A DNA stretch of 64,000 bases from Mactra quadrangularis (Eukaryota; Mollusca; Bivalvia; Venerida; Mactridae), in contig CM046297.1 of the NCBI GenBank assembly GCA_025267735.1, positions 28,050,011-28,114,010 on the forward strand, written 5' to 3'. Position 1 is the first letter of the stretch. Each line of letters starts with the position of its first letter. Both the position numbers and the translations under genes were made by a program. Below are positions 35,401 through 50,400 of the stretch, piece by piece. The notes below the pieces were generated by a model. It was not told the origin of the DNA. It saw only the letters and a program-made list of their open reading frames with translations, and ran no database searches.

Positions 35401-38400
35401 TTAAGCGAAAAACTTTATTTATTTAAAAGGTTTTTACAAATAAGACTTATTTGTACCAAAATAAAATGTCTTTGCTTTCCATAGACGGTGTTAGACTTTA
35501 ATATAGGGATTTTTACTCGGGCTGCTGCGAGTATCCGAGCACTCGGATACTCGCGATCCAGACCAGAAAATCGAGTACGAATATTCGTCACGTTCGAAAT
35601 CGTCGAATCGCGATCTTTTTTGGGGGAAAAAATTAGCTTACTTCCACTGAAAACAAGCCGCATTACTATTGTAAACTCTAACATTTGATTGATTCACATT
35701 TAAACAAAAAAAAATCACTGAAAATGCCCATTTTACGTCTGGTAATAGTAAATGTTTAGAGTACATGGTTTTCCATTTAGTAAAAGCTAATGTAATTCAT
35801 CGCTTATTTTTGTTATTACGTGAAATTCTGTATGCTTCTCATTAACAAGTGATTCGTGGTTCGATTTGTGAATCGCTACACATGAATCGTAGTTCGGATC
35901 GGATCGCCACTTGCTCAACGATCCACAGCCGGTTTATCTCTAAAACAGGATTTGATCCAAAGACTTGTGAAGAACCCTGTATACAATGTACTCCCTACAT
36001 GTCTTGTTATCTAAATAACCATAACTTAAAGTTTCCTTTTTAGTCTGCAGTGAAGTCACATTTCATATTTTCTATCCATTAAACCATAAGACATGTCAAT
36101 TATGTTTTCATTTTAAATACCTAATTGGTCTTTTTTTTTTCGAAAAACTACAGTGGAGCAAATTCATCAATTATTCCTTTGAAAGTCTAGTAATAAATAA
36201 CCCTCTTTTATTTCCATGTACATCGTAATTACAGACCAAAAACGGAAACTTGCTATATTTTATTTCGTCTCCGTGAATCTTTAGATAATTGATGAGGTAT
36301 TGTCTATTAATGGTAATTTATGAAATTGAAGCTTCCATTGATCAATGAAATATAAAACTATAAATTAGGTAGATCTCAATAGGTTGTTAATTATTTCTAT
36401 GCAGCTGACGTAGACTCCAATGGTGTTATATTTCTACAAATATTAAATTAAAGGTACTCATTCACAGATTTCAACTTGAATATCAAACTTTTCTTAAACT
36501 ATCAAAATTGTATTGAAATATTTTTGGAAGCAGGAAAGTAATGTTCTGATAATGACAATTTTAGTGCAAATTGACAAACAACTACAAATGATGGCGTTTC
36601 ATGTAGTAAATATCTACCCCGTATGTCACGGTATAAACAGTTTTGGTGCATTTTTGTGACTTTTATTGTATATTTCGGGAAACATATTGGTCAGTTTGTC
36701 TGAAAATAATAAGAATTAATTTTGACACAATGACAGACACTGAATGGTAGTTTGAAATTAAAGAAAAAAAATAAACCAAATCTGTGAACTAGTACCTTTA
36801 AAACAAAGAAACGGTTGATATATCTAAGCCGCGAATAAAAAATCAATTCGACTTTGAAGATTGTATATATAATCCGCAGTGCCTAACTGCTTATTCAATG
36901 TAAAGTTTGTGATCAGTATGGGTTAAAATATCAAAACGAACCACCGTCAATGTGTCAAAAAGTTATCGTAAGTCAATTTCTTTTTTTGCAGTTAAACTCA
37001 AAACGATAATAATCATACCTATGATATGATATTTAAAATGTATATTCTACATAATTCAATAATAACTGGAATTGACTGGCCAAAGAAAGGACCGTATTAT
37101 GGAAGTTCCTTCTTTTGACTTACGATGATATTTATCGTAAGAATTTTTGTGAAAAGCACCACAGCTCTCTCTAGCAAGCAACCCAGGTGTAGAAGGTTAA
37201 CTGACAAAAATTCTGGCTGCACTTTTTACTGAAGAGAAACGACGTGTTGAAATAATAAAATAATCGAGTTGTTTTACTTTACTAAGATCACTGATCACAA
37301 AAAGTTAGTACTAAAGACATTGTGTCATCAACATCATCATTATCATCATCTAGAATACAAGTGTCATCATTTACAATTATAGTATAGTCAAAAAATCATC
37401 CATATGCGTATCGTCATAACTATCATCATAACCGTCATCATGATGAACAAAATAAACTAGGAAATACTACAGCCAAATAGCTAATATGTGAACCCGATTG
37501 TTATTTAATAAAATCTCAAACAGAAGAAATATCTTATCATGAATTCATACTAAATATCAACCGAATGACATTTTACAATAAAATGCATAAATCTAAATGC
37601 CCTACTTAAAAAGTAAAGCAAACTTATTATAAACCCTACATTTATAACTAACGAGTATTTTCTTTTTCTTAAAATGTCCTTGAATGATAAACTACATGTT
37701 TACAAATTATTGAAATACATAATTATATGCATTTGAATGATAATTGCCTGGTTAGGCGCAAACACTTGAATGACTAGCAAAACTGGTACAAGTAAATGCA
37801 TCATTAACGAACACACTATGTTAGGGTATCAAGACTTGCGTTGATCACGCATCTAGATAACATTTAGTTTAAAAGAATGAAGGCACTGATGCATGGTTAT
37901 GTCATTTTGTTCTACAAAATAGTAAAACTATACATTAAAAAAGATATGGCAATAAGTAATGGGTTCAAGGTTAGAATGTAATTTGAACCAACGCGGGTCT
38001 GGCTATGCAATGATTACCAGTCCAACGTCAAAAAAACTCGGCGACGCCCAATTTTTTTATCCTGATTACTAAATTAGTAGAAAAAAGCTTCTTGCTCAAG
38101 GGAAAACATGTTGGGTTTTGGATTTGGTTCAAACATAAACAAATAGTTGATGAACGGTATAATCTAAATAAGATATATGTGTAAACAAGTAGACATGCAG
38201 TGCCTTCCTAAATTTAGTGAACCAACACAATTTTGAGAAAAACCGTACATGCCTTTCACAAGTAATTTTACTACGATAAAAGCTTATTCATTTCAGACAG
38301 TTAAAATAATTTGTGGTATAACTCATTAATGCTATTTTTTTAACTTGCCCTCTTAAGGCTTCTAAATCTAGCTCAGTTGGTAGCACGCAAGTCTACTGAT

Positions 38401-41400
38401 CGAGATGTCGTGGGTTCGATTCCAGGGCGGGGCATACTTTCGTAGAGCTTGGTCATGAAATTATTTCTACGGCCATTTTCCCTCCTACCAATGAATTTCA
38501 ATTATATAGGGCAGTCACTGACGAAAGTATGCGCCTAGTAGTTGGATTACAGCTAAATCCAGAGATTTAGCTTTTCTGGCGGAGTGAGTAGGTTGACTGA
38601 CCGCCGTTATATGACCTATACAATGTCTTGCTACGGCGTTAACCCCAACAAAAAAACAAATAGAACTTGCCATCTTAACTGTTTATATCCTTTTAGAGGT
38701 AAATGAGCAGAAGCAACCGTCTGAATCTTCATAAGGTTGACAATCCTCACGTTTAGTCGGCTTCCAAAAATGATATCTAACGTCTTTTAAAAGCTGATTG
38801 TCAAAGATTTCAACTTCAATATCAAGTTTTTAAAGATCACAACAGAACAGATACTGGTACTTTATTGCATGAAATGTGCTATACTCATTATATCCATACA
38901 AATACAGAATTCAAATGTTAAATACTTTTTAATTTGATTTTATTATCTCGGAACTCAGCGTAAGAGGAAATCTCCTATTAATCTGACTACTTGATAATAA
39001 TGGAACTAAATATATCGATTGTATAATTTTGGAATTTGGAATAAAACATTTTAAAGATCATGTGACTAAATAACCTGCTTTTTATGAACTTGTTATTTGT
39101 ACCTAAACATATTCTGTATTATTGCCTTTCTACGTAGAACATGTTCATGGATGGCGACCCTATTCATACGTTCACTACATCGTGAGTTTTAGTAAATGTA
39201 CCATAATATGAAATAATTTGATTTATTTTAATCAATTCCTTATTCAATCAACATGGTACCATATGTATCTAACAGGATAGGAATGATAGGATATATATTA
39301 AATCAAATTGTTTGGTACCAATAGAAATATTGAGAGAACTTCGCCAGTAGCAATATAGATATAACAATAGCTCCAAGCTCGAAATAATTTACTTAATTGA
39401 TTATGTCGGTTTGTCGCTTTTTATCAACAAAAGATGGAATACGACATGTCCAATGTGTGGAAATTATTGACCTCGGTGTAAAAGACAATGTATTCAGAAA
39501 TTTTCATTCAACAGTCCGGTGCTTTTTTTATTTGTTTTAGATTTGTTTGATTGGTATACCTCGGCTAACTCCGGCTGCCGTCAACATAGTTTCGTGGTAA
39601 CTGTATCTATTCATGGGAAATATTTCTATTTGTAAACCCGATCCAGCTCATGACATTATTGCAATCTGTACACAAAATATAAGCCTTTCCAAATATAAAA
39701 GATGTGTCATTTGAGCATGTTGCAACATTACACCTAAGGATTTCTTTGTGCAGATGAGGTTTTTCCAGTACATTGTTGTTTACAAAGATATTATAAGAGA
39801 AAATGTCATGTTATTGTAAAAATAATATTTTCTATAATTAATAGTTTATACCCGAAGACCTTGAAGTGTGAGTTTCTCTATTAGAATGCCAATCTTTTCC
39901 ATGTTAGTTGATTGACTCAGTGAAAATAAACAACCAACACTTGTCTTTCTTTTTATTTATTCTCTTAATTTTGTTTATAAACATCAAGAAAAAGTTGAAA
40001 ACTTCATATTGTGATTTCATTATCTTGGAACTTAGTGAAAGGGACAATGTCCTTAAATTTGACTATTTATTTAACTAGGACACTGAATGTCTTCATTGTA
40101 TACAATTATGAATTCGGAGTTGAACTTAACATTTTAAAAATTACATGACTGAATAACCTATTTATTCAGAAGTTGTTATTTGTCCATGAATCTATTCTGT
40201 ATTTTTGTCCTTCTACGTAGAACATGATTTAGGATGGCGACCCTATTCATACGTTCACTACATCCTAAGTTTGAGTAAATGTACCGTGATATGAAATAAT
40301 TCGATTTATTGTAATCAATTCCTTATTCAATCAACATGGTACCATATGTTTATAACAGGATGGGAATGATAGGATATAGACTTAATCAAATTGTTTGTTA
40401 CCAATAAAATATTGGGAGAGAACAGCTAGAAGCAATATAGATGTTACAATAGCTCCAAGCCTCGAAATAATTTACTTAATTGATTATGTCGGTGTGTCGA
40501 TACATTTATAAAACATAATTGTTAGTAGCAGTATAGATACATGTATTATGCTAATGTATTGAGGCATATTAATTACTATATAGTTGAATATATTTTGTAT
40601 AAGTGGTGAGCATGTTAACTAGTTACGTAACTAAGTAACCATTTATTAAACCAATTAATTATCTGGTAATCTGGTGGCAGAAAAATGTCACCATACTTAA
40701 GAGTGCTTAATTCATTGCTTCTATTTTATATATCTTTTTCTCCATAGGTCATTTTGACTCAAAACAATATTACTTTATTTTCTAAACACAATATCAGACA
40801 ATGACATAATTATAACTTTCAAATTTCAAAATGAAAAAAATCGGTGAACGAGTGGCATTGAGTACGAACTAATGAATCAATTTCTAAACTTGGAATGATA
40901 ATATCATGCCGTACATTTTCAGGAATGGCTTCCTTAATATGGCATTTCATTAATAACTTGGATGTGCATTATTGATTCAACATCAGTTTGATATTGTTTT
41001 TCTCTGCATGGCTTCGCTTTCAGACTTCCATGTAAATGTTCTTTTCTGTTGTTAATTGGATATCTATGGCTTGTCTCAAACTTGATTTTTATGGTGTCTT
41101 TAACCCAAAGGAAAACTCGGTTATTCAATTTAGTGATGGTGCAACAGTTCACAATATATTTTACCAGAAATCAGATTTCCTGCTGTGCTGACAAATATTA
41201 TCAAATTGTAGTTATGGAAACTAAGAACAGTTTTAATCATCATTTTTGTTCTCCGTGGTTTTCAGCAATTATATAGAAAAAAGTCTGAGTGTGTCTCGTC
41301 ATTGCGAATGGAACACCCTTCCAATATTATGATTTCGGGTTACATTTTTTCTCTCGATATGAACAAAGTCTAAAGTAAAGATTGAAATAATGACACACTA

Positions 41401-44400
41401 TCTATTCTTAGACACTTAATGACAAAGTATCGTCCCCAAGCGCAGAATATAACATACGTTTAAATTTTGTATTTAACCATACATGTATATGACACACCCG
41501 AAATACGAAAAGCTAACTCATCTTTTAATATGACTTTATCTGACGCCAAACATGCACACAATCTTCAAATGACGCCATCTTTTATTTGTAAAGTGAGGCT
41601 TATTTTGTGTAAAAAACTTCCATGATGTCGTGAATCAGCTGAATAAATGTAATCCACTTGATCTAATCTAAATTGGATCGGATTTGCCCAATTGAAATGT
41701 CTAATGAATTCAGAGATCGCTGAATAGTAACGAATGATCCGAAGCTGTATCGACTGCCGCCGGAATTTTCCGAGATTCACCGATTAAACAAATCTAATAA
41801 CAAAGAAATAGGTACCAGACTTTTGAAGAAGAAAAAAAACGAATACATTGTTGTTTAAACCGGGACAAATAACTTCAATACAATGAACATGACGTATTTT
41901 ATGACTCGTTGATAAAAAGCGACACACCGACATAATCAATTAAGTAAATTATTTCGAGGCTTGGGTCTATTGTTATATCTTTATTGCTACTAGCGTAATT
42001 CTCTCAATATTTCTATAGGTACCAAACAATTTGATTAAGTTTATATCTTATAATCCCCATCCTGTTATAAACATATGGTACCATGTTGATTGAATAAGGA
42101 ATTAATTCAAATTAGTTAAATTATTTTATACCATGGTACATTTACTCAAACTAAGAGGGAATTGAACGTATGAATAGGGTCGCCATCCTGGAAAATGTTC
42201 TACGTTGAAGGATAATACAGAATAAGTCACGCAATCTCTAGAATGTAAAGTTAAATTCCGAACTCCAAATGAAACATCGCTTATGTAAAAATTTGTCAAA
42301 TGTTCCAAGATAATACAATCAAAATATTTTTTAAACTTTTCTTGTTGTAGATAAACAAAATTAGGAAAACAAATAAGTGCCATACAAATTGTGTTCTTGA
42401 TAGACAAAATTATGTATAACAAATAAAAGATGAACCAGTTTTTTCTCTTTCTAAACACAATTAAGAAACAAAATAAAAAGACAGACAAGTGTTGATTTTT
42501 TACTGAATCAATCAACTAACTTTGATAAGATTGGCATTCTAATAGAGAAACTCCCACTTCAAGGTCTTTGTGGTAAACTGATTAATTATAGAAATATCAT
42601 TTTAACAATAACATGACATTTTCTCTAATAATAGCTTTGTTAACAACAATGTACTGGAAAAACCACATCTGCACACAGAAAATCCAGGGTGTATTGATGC
42701 AACATGTTCGAATGACATCATCTTTTATTTTTGGAAAGGCTTATATTTTGTGTACAGATTGCCATAATGTCGTGATTCGGATTCATAAAATTATTCCTTT
42801 CTATTAATCACACACCAATGTGACCTGGATCAGATTTACTGATAGAAATATTTTCTATGACTAGATACAATTACCACGAAACTATTTTGACGGCAGTCGG
42901 AGTTAGCCGAGGTATACCAATCAAACAAATCTAAAACAAATAAAACATTTTCTAAATACATTGTCGTTTACACAGAGGTCAATAATTTCCACACATTTAA
43001 CATGTCGTATTCCATCTTCTGTTGATAAAAAGCGACACACCGACATAATCAATTAAGTAAATTATTTTGAGGCTTGGAGCTATTGTTATATCTATTTTGC
43101 TACTAGCGACGTTCTCTCAATATTTCTATTGGTAGAAAACAATTTGATTAAGTCTTTATCTTATCATTCCCATCCTATTATAAATATATGGTACCATGTT
43201 GATTGAATAAGGAATTGATTAAAATAAATCAAATTATTTCATATCATGGTACATTTACTTAAAATAAATTCAGAATGTAGTGAACGTATAGATAGGGTCT
43301 CTATCCTGAAACATGTTCTACGTGGAAGAACAATAATACAGAATAGGTTTAGGTACAAATAACAACTTCAGAATAACAATGAGTTTCAGTCAAGCGATCA
43401 CTAGAATGTAAAATTAAATTCAGAACTCTAAATAATACATTCCATTATGTAAAAAGTTGTCAGATTTTAAGGACATTGACCTTTTACTAAGTTCAAAGAT
43501 AATACAATCAAAATATATTTTCTTGATATTGATAAACAAACTTATGAAAAAAGTAAAAGACAGACAAATTTGTATTTCGTGGTGATAGACAAAATAATGA
43601 AAACAAATAAAGACAGACAAGTTTTTTTCTCGTCATAAACAAAATTAAGAAAACAAGTAAAAAAATAGACAAAAGTTTTTTTCATTGAATCAATCAACTG
43701 CCTTTGTTAAGATTGGCATGAAGATATAGAAACTTCGCGTCAAGGTCTTCGTGGTAAACTAAACTGGTTAATAATAGACATATTATCTACGCAATTACAT
43801 GACCCTTTTCTCTTACAATGCCTTAGTAAACAACAATTTTAATGTAAAAATCTCCACATACAAAAGGTACTTAGGTGTAACCCTGTATGCAAAGGCATTT
43901 GATTCGTAAGTAAACACTAACGTCTAAGAGTTGACATCAAGCATATGGAAAAAATCAACTCGGCATACAAAACATAAATATAATTTCTAAGGCCCTTCTC
44001 CCTCCTATCACTTATTCTTAATTATGTAGGGTCGTTGTCCGTCACTAACGCAAGTATGTTTCTAATTTCTAGATTACAGCTAAATCCAGAGATTAAGCTT
44101 CTCCAAGAATGGTAAGTAGGTTGACTGACCGCCGTGATAAGACCTTTAACATGGGTAACTAAGGTGGTAAACCCAACAAAGAATTGCCAACACTATTATC
44201 AGAGACTTTCAATGATTTAAATAAAACTTTTAATTTTCAAAAACATGCCCAATACTAGTTTTAGCTTTATTACTTAAAATGTTTGATAAAAAAAGAAATT
44301 ATTTGTATACAAGACGTTCAAATTGAATAAGGGGTTTCTTCATAATCCAATGCTTCACTGGTGAAATTTACATCAAACGTGCAATACACTACATTGTATT

Positions 44401-47400
44401 CCTGTTTATTTAGGCTATGCGTGGGTAAACAAAACAACTATTACAGCGATAGGTGTGAAAGAATATTCTCAAAGGAAAGTGTTCTCCTTAATCAAAATAC
44501 AAAAAAAATACAAGCATAATATCTTAAATATGGAGATTCGTTTCTTCAAAAAGCAATACGCTTTCATACGAGCAAACGTTTGGTAATGATCATATTAAAG
44601 TGTCATAGAATCCCTTTTTAGTCTTTTCATATACCTTTCTTCTTTATACTTTTTAAAGCCATTCAGGCTGTTTTGATTCTCAAGTTCTGATTTATTGTAA
44701 ATATGTTCATAAAGTAAATATGATATTTATTATATTAGTTTTTCTATTAATTTGCATTAATTTGTATACCTCAAAATGCTCTCTAGTCTTCCTGATTGCC
44801 CAGAAATATTATCTGATGTCCTTGATGTCATGTGAGTAGATTGACGAAATGTAAATATAACGAGTATGTATATGTACAACAAAATGGATTTTCATAGGTT
44901 TGTTCTTATAGACAATGCATCATTTATTAGCCTTTCATTAAATAGCTAAGCTATGTAACATTTTTTGTCAGTTGTCTCCCCTCCAATTCTCTTTAAATAG
45001 GTTGGCCCAATAAGTTGTAGCACTCGAAATTTACGCTAAAGTTCTATTAAGTGCAAACTTTGCCTAATTGATCCCAAACTACTTCTCAACCAACCATTCA
45101 GTTTTACTGAAAATCAAGCAAAATATTGTTTTAGTGCTGGACTTTTTAGATGTTATCACACAGTTTATTGTTTCATTACCAGAAATACTATATGATGAAA
45201 TATATCACTATCCTCATCTAAAAATTCAATAATAAAATCAGAGGAGTCAGACTGATAAGACATATACTTGCTAATTATATCCCCTCATACTTTATCACAG
45301 AATAATTACTGATATATGCCCTCATTGTTGAAATTGAATGACATAATCGAAGAAATGGGTTACGTAATTAATGCGTTAAGTTTTGACATAGACACGGTAG
45401 TATATCAGTTTGGCAAAATTAATGAAGTTAAGAAAGTCACAAAATTAGCATGGTATTATAAAAACACCACATACGAGAATTGTGTCAAACAAACATGTTC
45501 AGCTAAAAGTAGTAATTAATAATAAAAGTAATTAATAATAGAAAAAACAAATGTTTCCTTTTTGGAATGCAAATGATTAATGATTTCATTGCCTTGAAGT
45601 GGTAGGTTTACCTTAGATCGGTTTTATTAAACAATTAACATTTTTGTCAACTTTTTATTTCTCTCAGACTTTGCTGGCGTCTTGACTGATTGTTTAATTT
45701 TCTAACATAAATTCACATCTGTACTAGAATAAGAAGGGTGTCAAAACTAATTTGCTCAATATGATAAACATAGTCTTGTTTATTGATCGTTGATGCCCCC
45801 TGATGTGTCTCATATTTAACAAAGAAAAAATAAGTCTGAAAAGGCACAATAGCAGCTTAAAATATATGTCGTAGAAAAAAATTACATTAAACTTGATTGT
45901 GGAGACTTTGGGGATATCATAAGCTGAATCTTATATTATGAGATGCATTAACAAAACTTGTTTTGGTGTTATAACCAAACATATTAAATATAAAAATGGT
46001 TCTACAAATATAATCATTGAAATTAAAGAATTTGTTTTCAATTTCCTTTGTCTCCAACTTTTGGCGGGCACTGTTCATGTTTCAAATGCCGAGCATTTTT
46101 TTAATTATGTGATCGGAAGAATTAGTTCTTTATAAAGAGTTTTACTCTTTTGTATTAATCATCTCGCCTGGAACTATGAGTTTTTGGTTGAAAAAGTATT
46201 TATACATAGCAAAACACTGTAATAAAACACATTTTATTGTAATTTTCAAAAGTGATAAAATAGATAATTTGTAACTTTTTAACAATTTTTATCATTTTAA
46301 TTGTTCAGTTCAGTATAATTATTTTTATAAACAGGCTTTCGGCCTATACAAGCAAAAAGAAAACTTAAAAGCAATAATCGAACAATTTCAGTAGGAAATT
46401 GTTTTTTCTATCGTACGTAAAATGAAGTCATAAAAAGATATTATTCAAAAGTTTTTTTTGGTAAATGTAACCTCATCTGTACACAGGCATCCACAAATTA
46501 TTATAAAATCTTAAACTTCAAAGTTATTTCAAAGAGAAAATAAATTATAACAAAAACAATTCCCTAAAATTCTCGACTTAAAATAACATTGAAGACTACG
46601 AACATAATCAACAATGACGACGTGCATAACATTGGAAAACACTTACAATAGAAAGACATCTATATTCATACTGGATCAACCGTTATGTCTCATATGAATA
46701 ATGAAATAAGATATCATTATTTTAATGGTGTGTCAAATGTGTGTGGTATAGTGTGATACTTGACGTATTAAAGTAATTGATCACAACTATTTTATCATTC
46801 TTTGAATACTAAAACAAGCCAATGTGATTATTCCCTATTGGTACAGGTCTTTCATGTAAAATCGTTTATAAACTTGTCACATACGCATATTTACAGTGCA
46901 AGCTTAAAACAGTTTCAAAGGTGGACACTTTTTTATGCCTGTCAATAGGTTCAGAGTCCACTATGTTTTCGTGTAAAAGCATTGTTAAACTTTGCTAAAC
47001 TACGTGAGTGTGAATACTTCTTTTTTACATTATAAGAGGGTATTGCCTTCTAAAACAAATCGATTGTTATGACGTCGTGTATGAAGCACTAAAAGTAACA
47101 AACAACCAGAATCCATTACAGAATTTATTATTAAATTACTTCATACCTATTGACATTATAAGAGTTTTCCAAGTTTGAGGCTCACGTCATAGGACAGTTT
47201 CGTACTTGGTAGTTAGACATTTAAAGATTTTACGCACAATATTTTTAGTACTTTTTATTATTTAAATAAATATATCAATTAAAATGTTAAACACATTTAT
47301 ATATTGATAAACAGTCCAGCCCAAGTTTGATTTCACCTTTAATATGAAATAACCTGACATCAAAAACCCTAAACAAATCAGAAACTGTTTTTTCTCTGAT

Positions 47401-50400
47401 TTACACGTATAATTGGCAGCCACGTATGTTAGCCAGCCTTTGAGGAGCTTCTTTTTCTGGCGGCTGCATAATGAATATTCAATGGAATACAATTAAACCT
47501 AAATCCTTTTTAAGTTATAAACGACCAAATATCTTAAGAATAAGATCGATAATCATGCATTCTAATCCATGTTCTTTTCATAAAATTGGAACAATAACAG
47601 AATTACGCTCAGCTAAAATAAATTCTGTCGCGTTCATACTTGTACTTGAAGCTCACAATGAAGTTTGAATAGCTTTTTGTGATAATGCATATACAAATAT
47701 ATTGATTCCATTCGGTTATACTAATACTTTACCTACAACGTAATTAGATGTAGCTGAATATAACATGTGCATTAATTTGTTAACAAATTTAAACAGAACA
47801 GGTGTAACTGGTAATAATTATACCCATTAGAAATAAAGGTATATATCTGCACTTACATCTGAAAAGTTATCGTGTTGTGAAGATATTTTATGGGCCAATT
47901 ATTGTAAATTTTTTACTTGAAAAACCCACTTCAGGTGTGTTGTAGTTTGCACAAGGAAAAAACAAACAAAAGAAACTCATCCACTTATCACAGTAGATTG
48001 TATCACTTATCATGATCACGAATAGAATATCCTTACTGAACTGAATGAAAGTTTACTGAATCAAAACAATTCTTAATATGTTAAAACTGGTTGTCAATTT
48101 TTATGATTTGGCAAATATATATCCTAGATTAGGTACTAGTCCACAGATTTGGTAAAGAGTTTTCTATATTTTCAAAATACCATTCAGAGTCTGTAATTGT
48201 GTCAAAATATTTAGTCTTAATATTTTAACACAAACTGACCTATAGATTGCAAGAAATGTACAATAAAAGTTACAAAAATGCACTCAAAAAGTCTATACCG
48301 TGACATACGGGGTAGATAATCACTACATGAAACACCATAATTTGTAGTCGTCTGTCAATTTGGACTAAAATTGTCATTATCAGAACACTTTCCTGCTTCC
48401 AAAATTATTTCTATACATTTTTGATAGTTTAAAAAAAAGGTTGACATTTATCTTGAAATCTGTGAATGAGTACCTCATTTTATTGAATAAGAATAATGAT
48501 GACTGAAAAAATGGTTGACCGTCGGACCACTCACATTCTAAAAGTTACTGGACTGACAGCTATTTTGGTAGTTAAGGTCCACGGTCCACTGGCTTAATTC
48601 GAATACAACAGTATTTACTTTTATTGATTTTTTATTACTAACTCATTAATAATGTTCTAAAAAAACAAGGAAGAAGTCACAACAATCTAATTGGCTATGT
48701 ATATCTCTCATATTCATAATTATGCTAAACAAATACTTTGTGTTGTGAATAGTACATCTTAACTTACGAATCTATATGTCATTTTTCCTTCTTTCAGCAT
48801 TTGATTTTAAACAGATTCTTTTTCTGAGTTGAGGTGTTCATTCCTAACCCCAGAAACAAGGGTGTGGAATTTCAAACCCAACTTGTCCGACTCGTACATA
48901 TTTTCAGTATAAAACAGAATATCAAGCTAATGTGGTTAGGCAAAACATACTTGTTTCAGTATTACTCCTTTACTATATCATTACTTGTCATTGCCTACTA
49001 TACGTAATTGCTTGTAATGTCATCAAGTATTAACGTACTAACAAGGATCCATTCTAGACATTTTTAGTCGGTAAATTACTTTTTATTGACTTAAGTGTTT
49101 TCCAATGTAACGACTTTCGTCATCAACGTTTTTAGTACTCGTGAATGAAATAGAGTCAAATCTTAACGTCTGGGATTTTACAAGACTCACGCAATCATTC
49201 AAATATACAGACATTTTGCTCTGACAATGATGTAAGGGTTTGTCACACGCTTATATAATGTCTCCTTTAACATTGTTTACTTATAGTAAAAAATCTACTA
49301 AAATAGCAACTTGAATTCAATAATGTCTGGGTTTGGATTAATTAATGTCGTTCGAAAGCAGCTAAAATAGAAATTTGTATTTTTTAAGTCTTTTGTTGTT
49401 TGCCATGCCAGTTAATTATATATTCAATAACTCAAGGTAATTGGGTTTTTTACGTGTCGTAGTTTATCTTCGTTTGATAAAAACGACGCACCGATACAAT
49501 CAATTTAGTCAATAATTTCGTGACTTACAGCTTTTGGTATATCAATAGTGTCACGAGATGTATTACTTTAATATTTGTATTTGTATAAAAAATTGATTAA
49601 GTCTATAATGTGTCACTTACACTTAGATAATTGCTTTTTATTGAAGTGTTCCTTTTCTTCATGTAAATCTACGTCGTATTAAGGTCATAATATAAAACAT
49701 ACAGCAGAAGACATTGAAGACATACCAGAAACGATGATGAGTTAAACTTTCCACCTCGTTCATATTTGACTTTTGAGAATGGGTGTAATCTTCAAAAAAT
49801 CATCTTAAACTTACTATTTAGATTGTGAGAATACGTATCAGATAAGAGTACAAAAATATTTCAGAAACAACAAAAATATAAAAAACACAGACCTTCCAAG
49901 GAGCCAATAGTAAAGAGGGAGATAAAAAAATTAAAAAAAAATTAAAAAATTAATAAAATAAAATTACTGCAATAAAAAAACAACTACTAATAATGTTGCA
50001 TTAAGCTGGACAATACTTATCATGTGCTTATAGTAATTTTGTAATAGTTCCAGTACAGACTACATACAATAGTACAATATACATATTGGTATTGGAACAT
50101 GAAAAGTTGGTAAAGTCTGCAATGGTTGATAGTATAAAAAATGATATAGACTACGTATTTATTGTATTTTGTTTGTTTAACTTGACTGCTTTGTTGCAAA
50201 TAAGCTAAATGGATATAATTTCCAGTATTAACTGTCGTAATTAGCTCATTAATTCTTCCTAATAAGACATTAACTATAAACACGTACAGTTATATATTTG
50301 TTCCTTTTATTACCAAATATAATTATCCGCAGACTCATTTCTTTCTAAAGGACTTAGAAACGCTGGTAGCAACATTGGTAATAATGTGTTAATACTTGTG

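Noticed and set aside
37325..37445. Possible CRISPR-like or regularly spaced repeat
   Set aside because: It is an interrupted ATC simple repeat without constant repeats and unique spacers; the window is eukaryotic.
42126..42515. Minus-strand open frame of 129 codons
   Set aside because: It lies inside the 1.1-kb intron repeat, and the corresponding part of the other copies is not open in the same way.
45316..46135. Two short plus-strand frames in intron 1
   Set aside because: No domain, no splice borders, and composition like the surrounding AT-rich intron.
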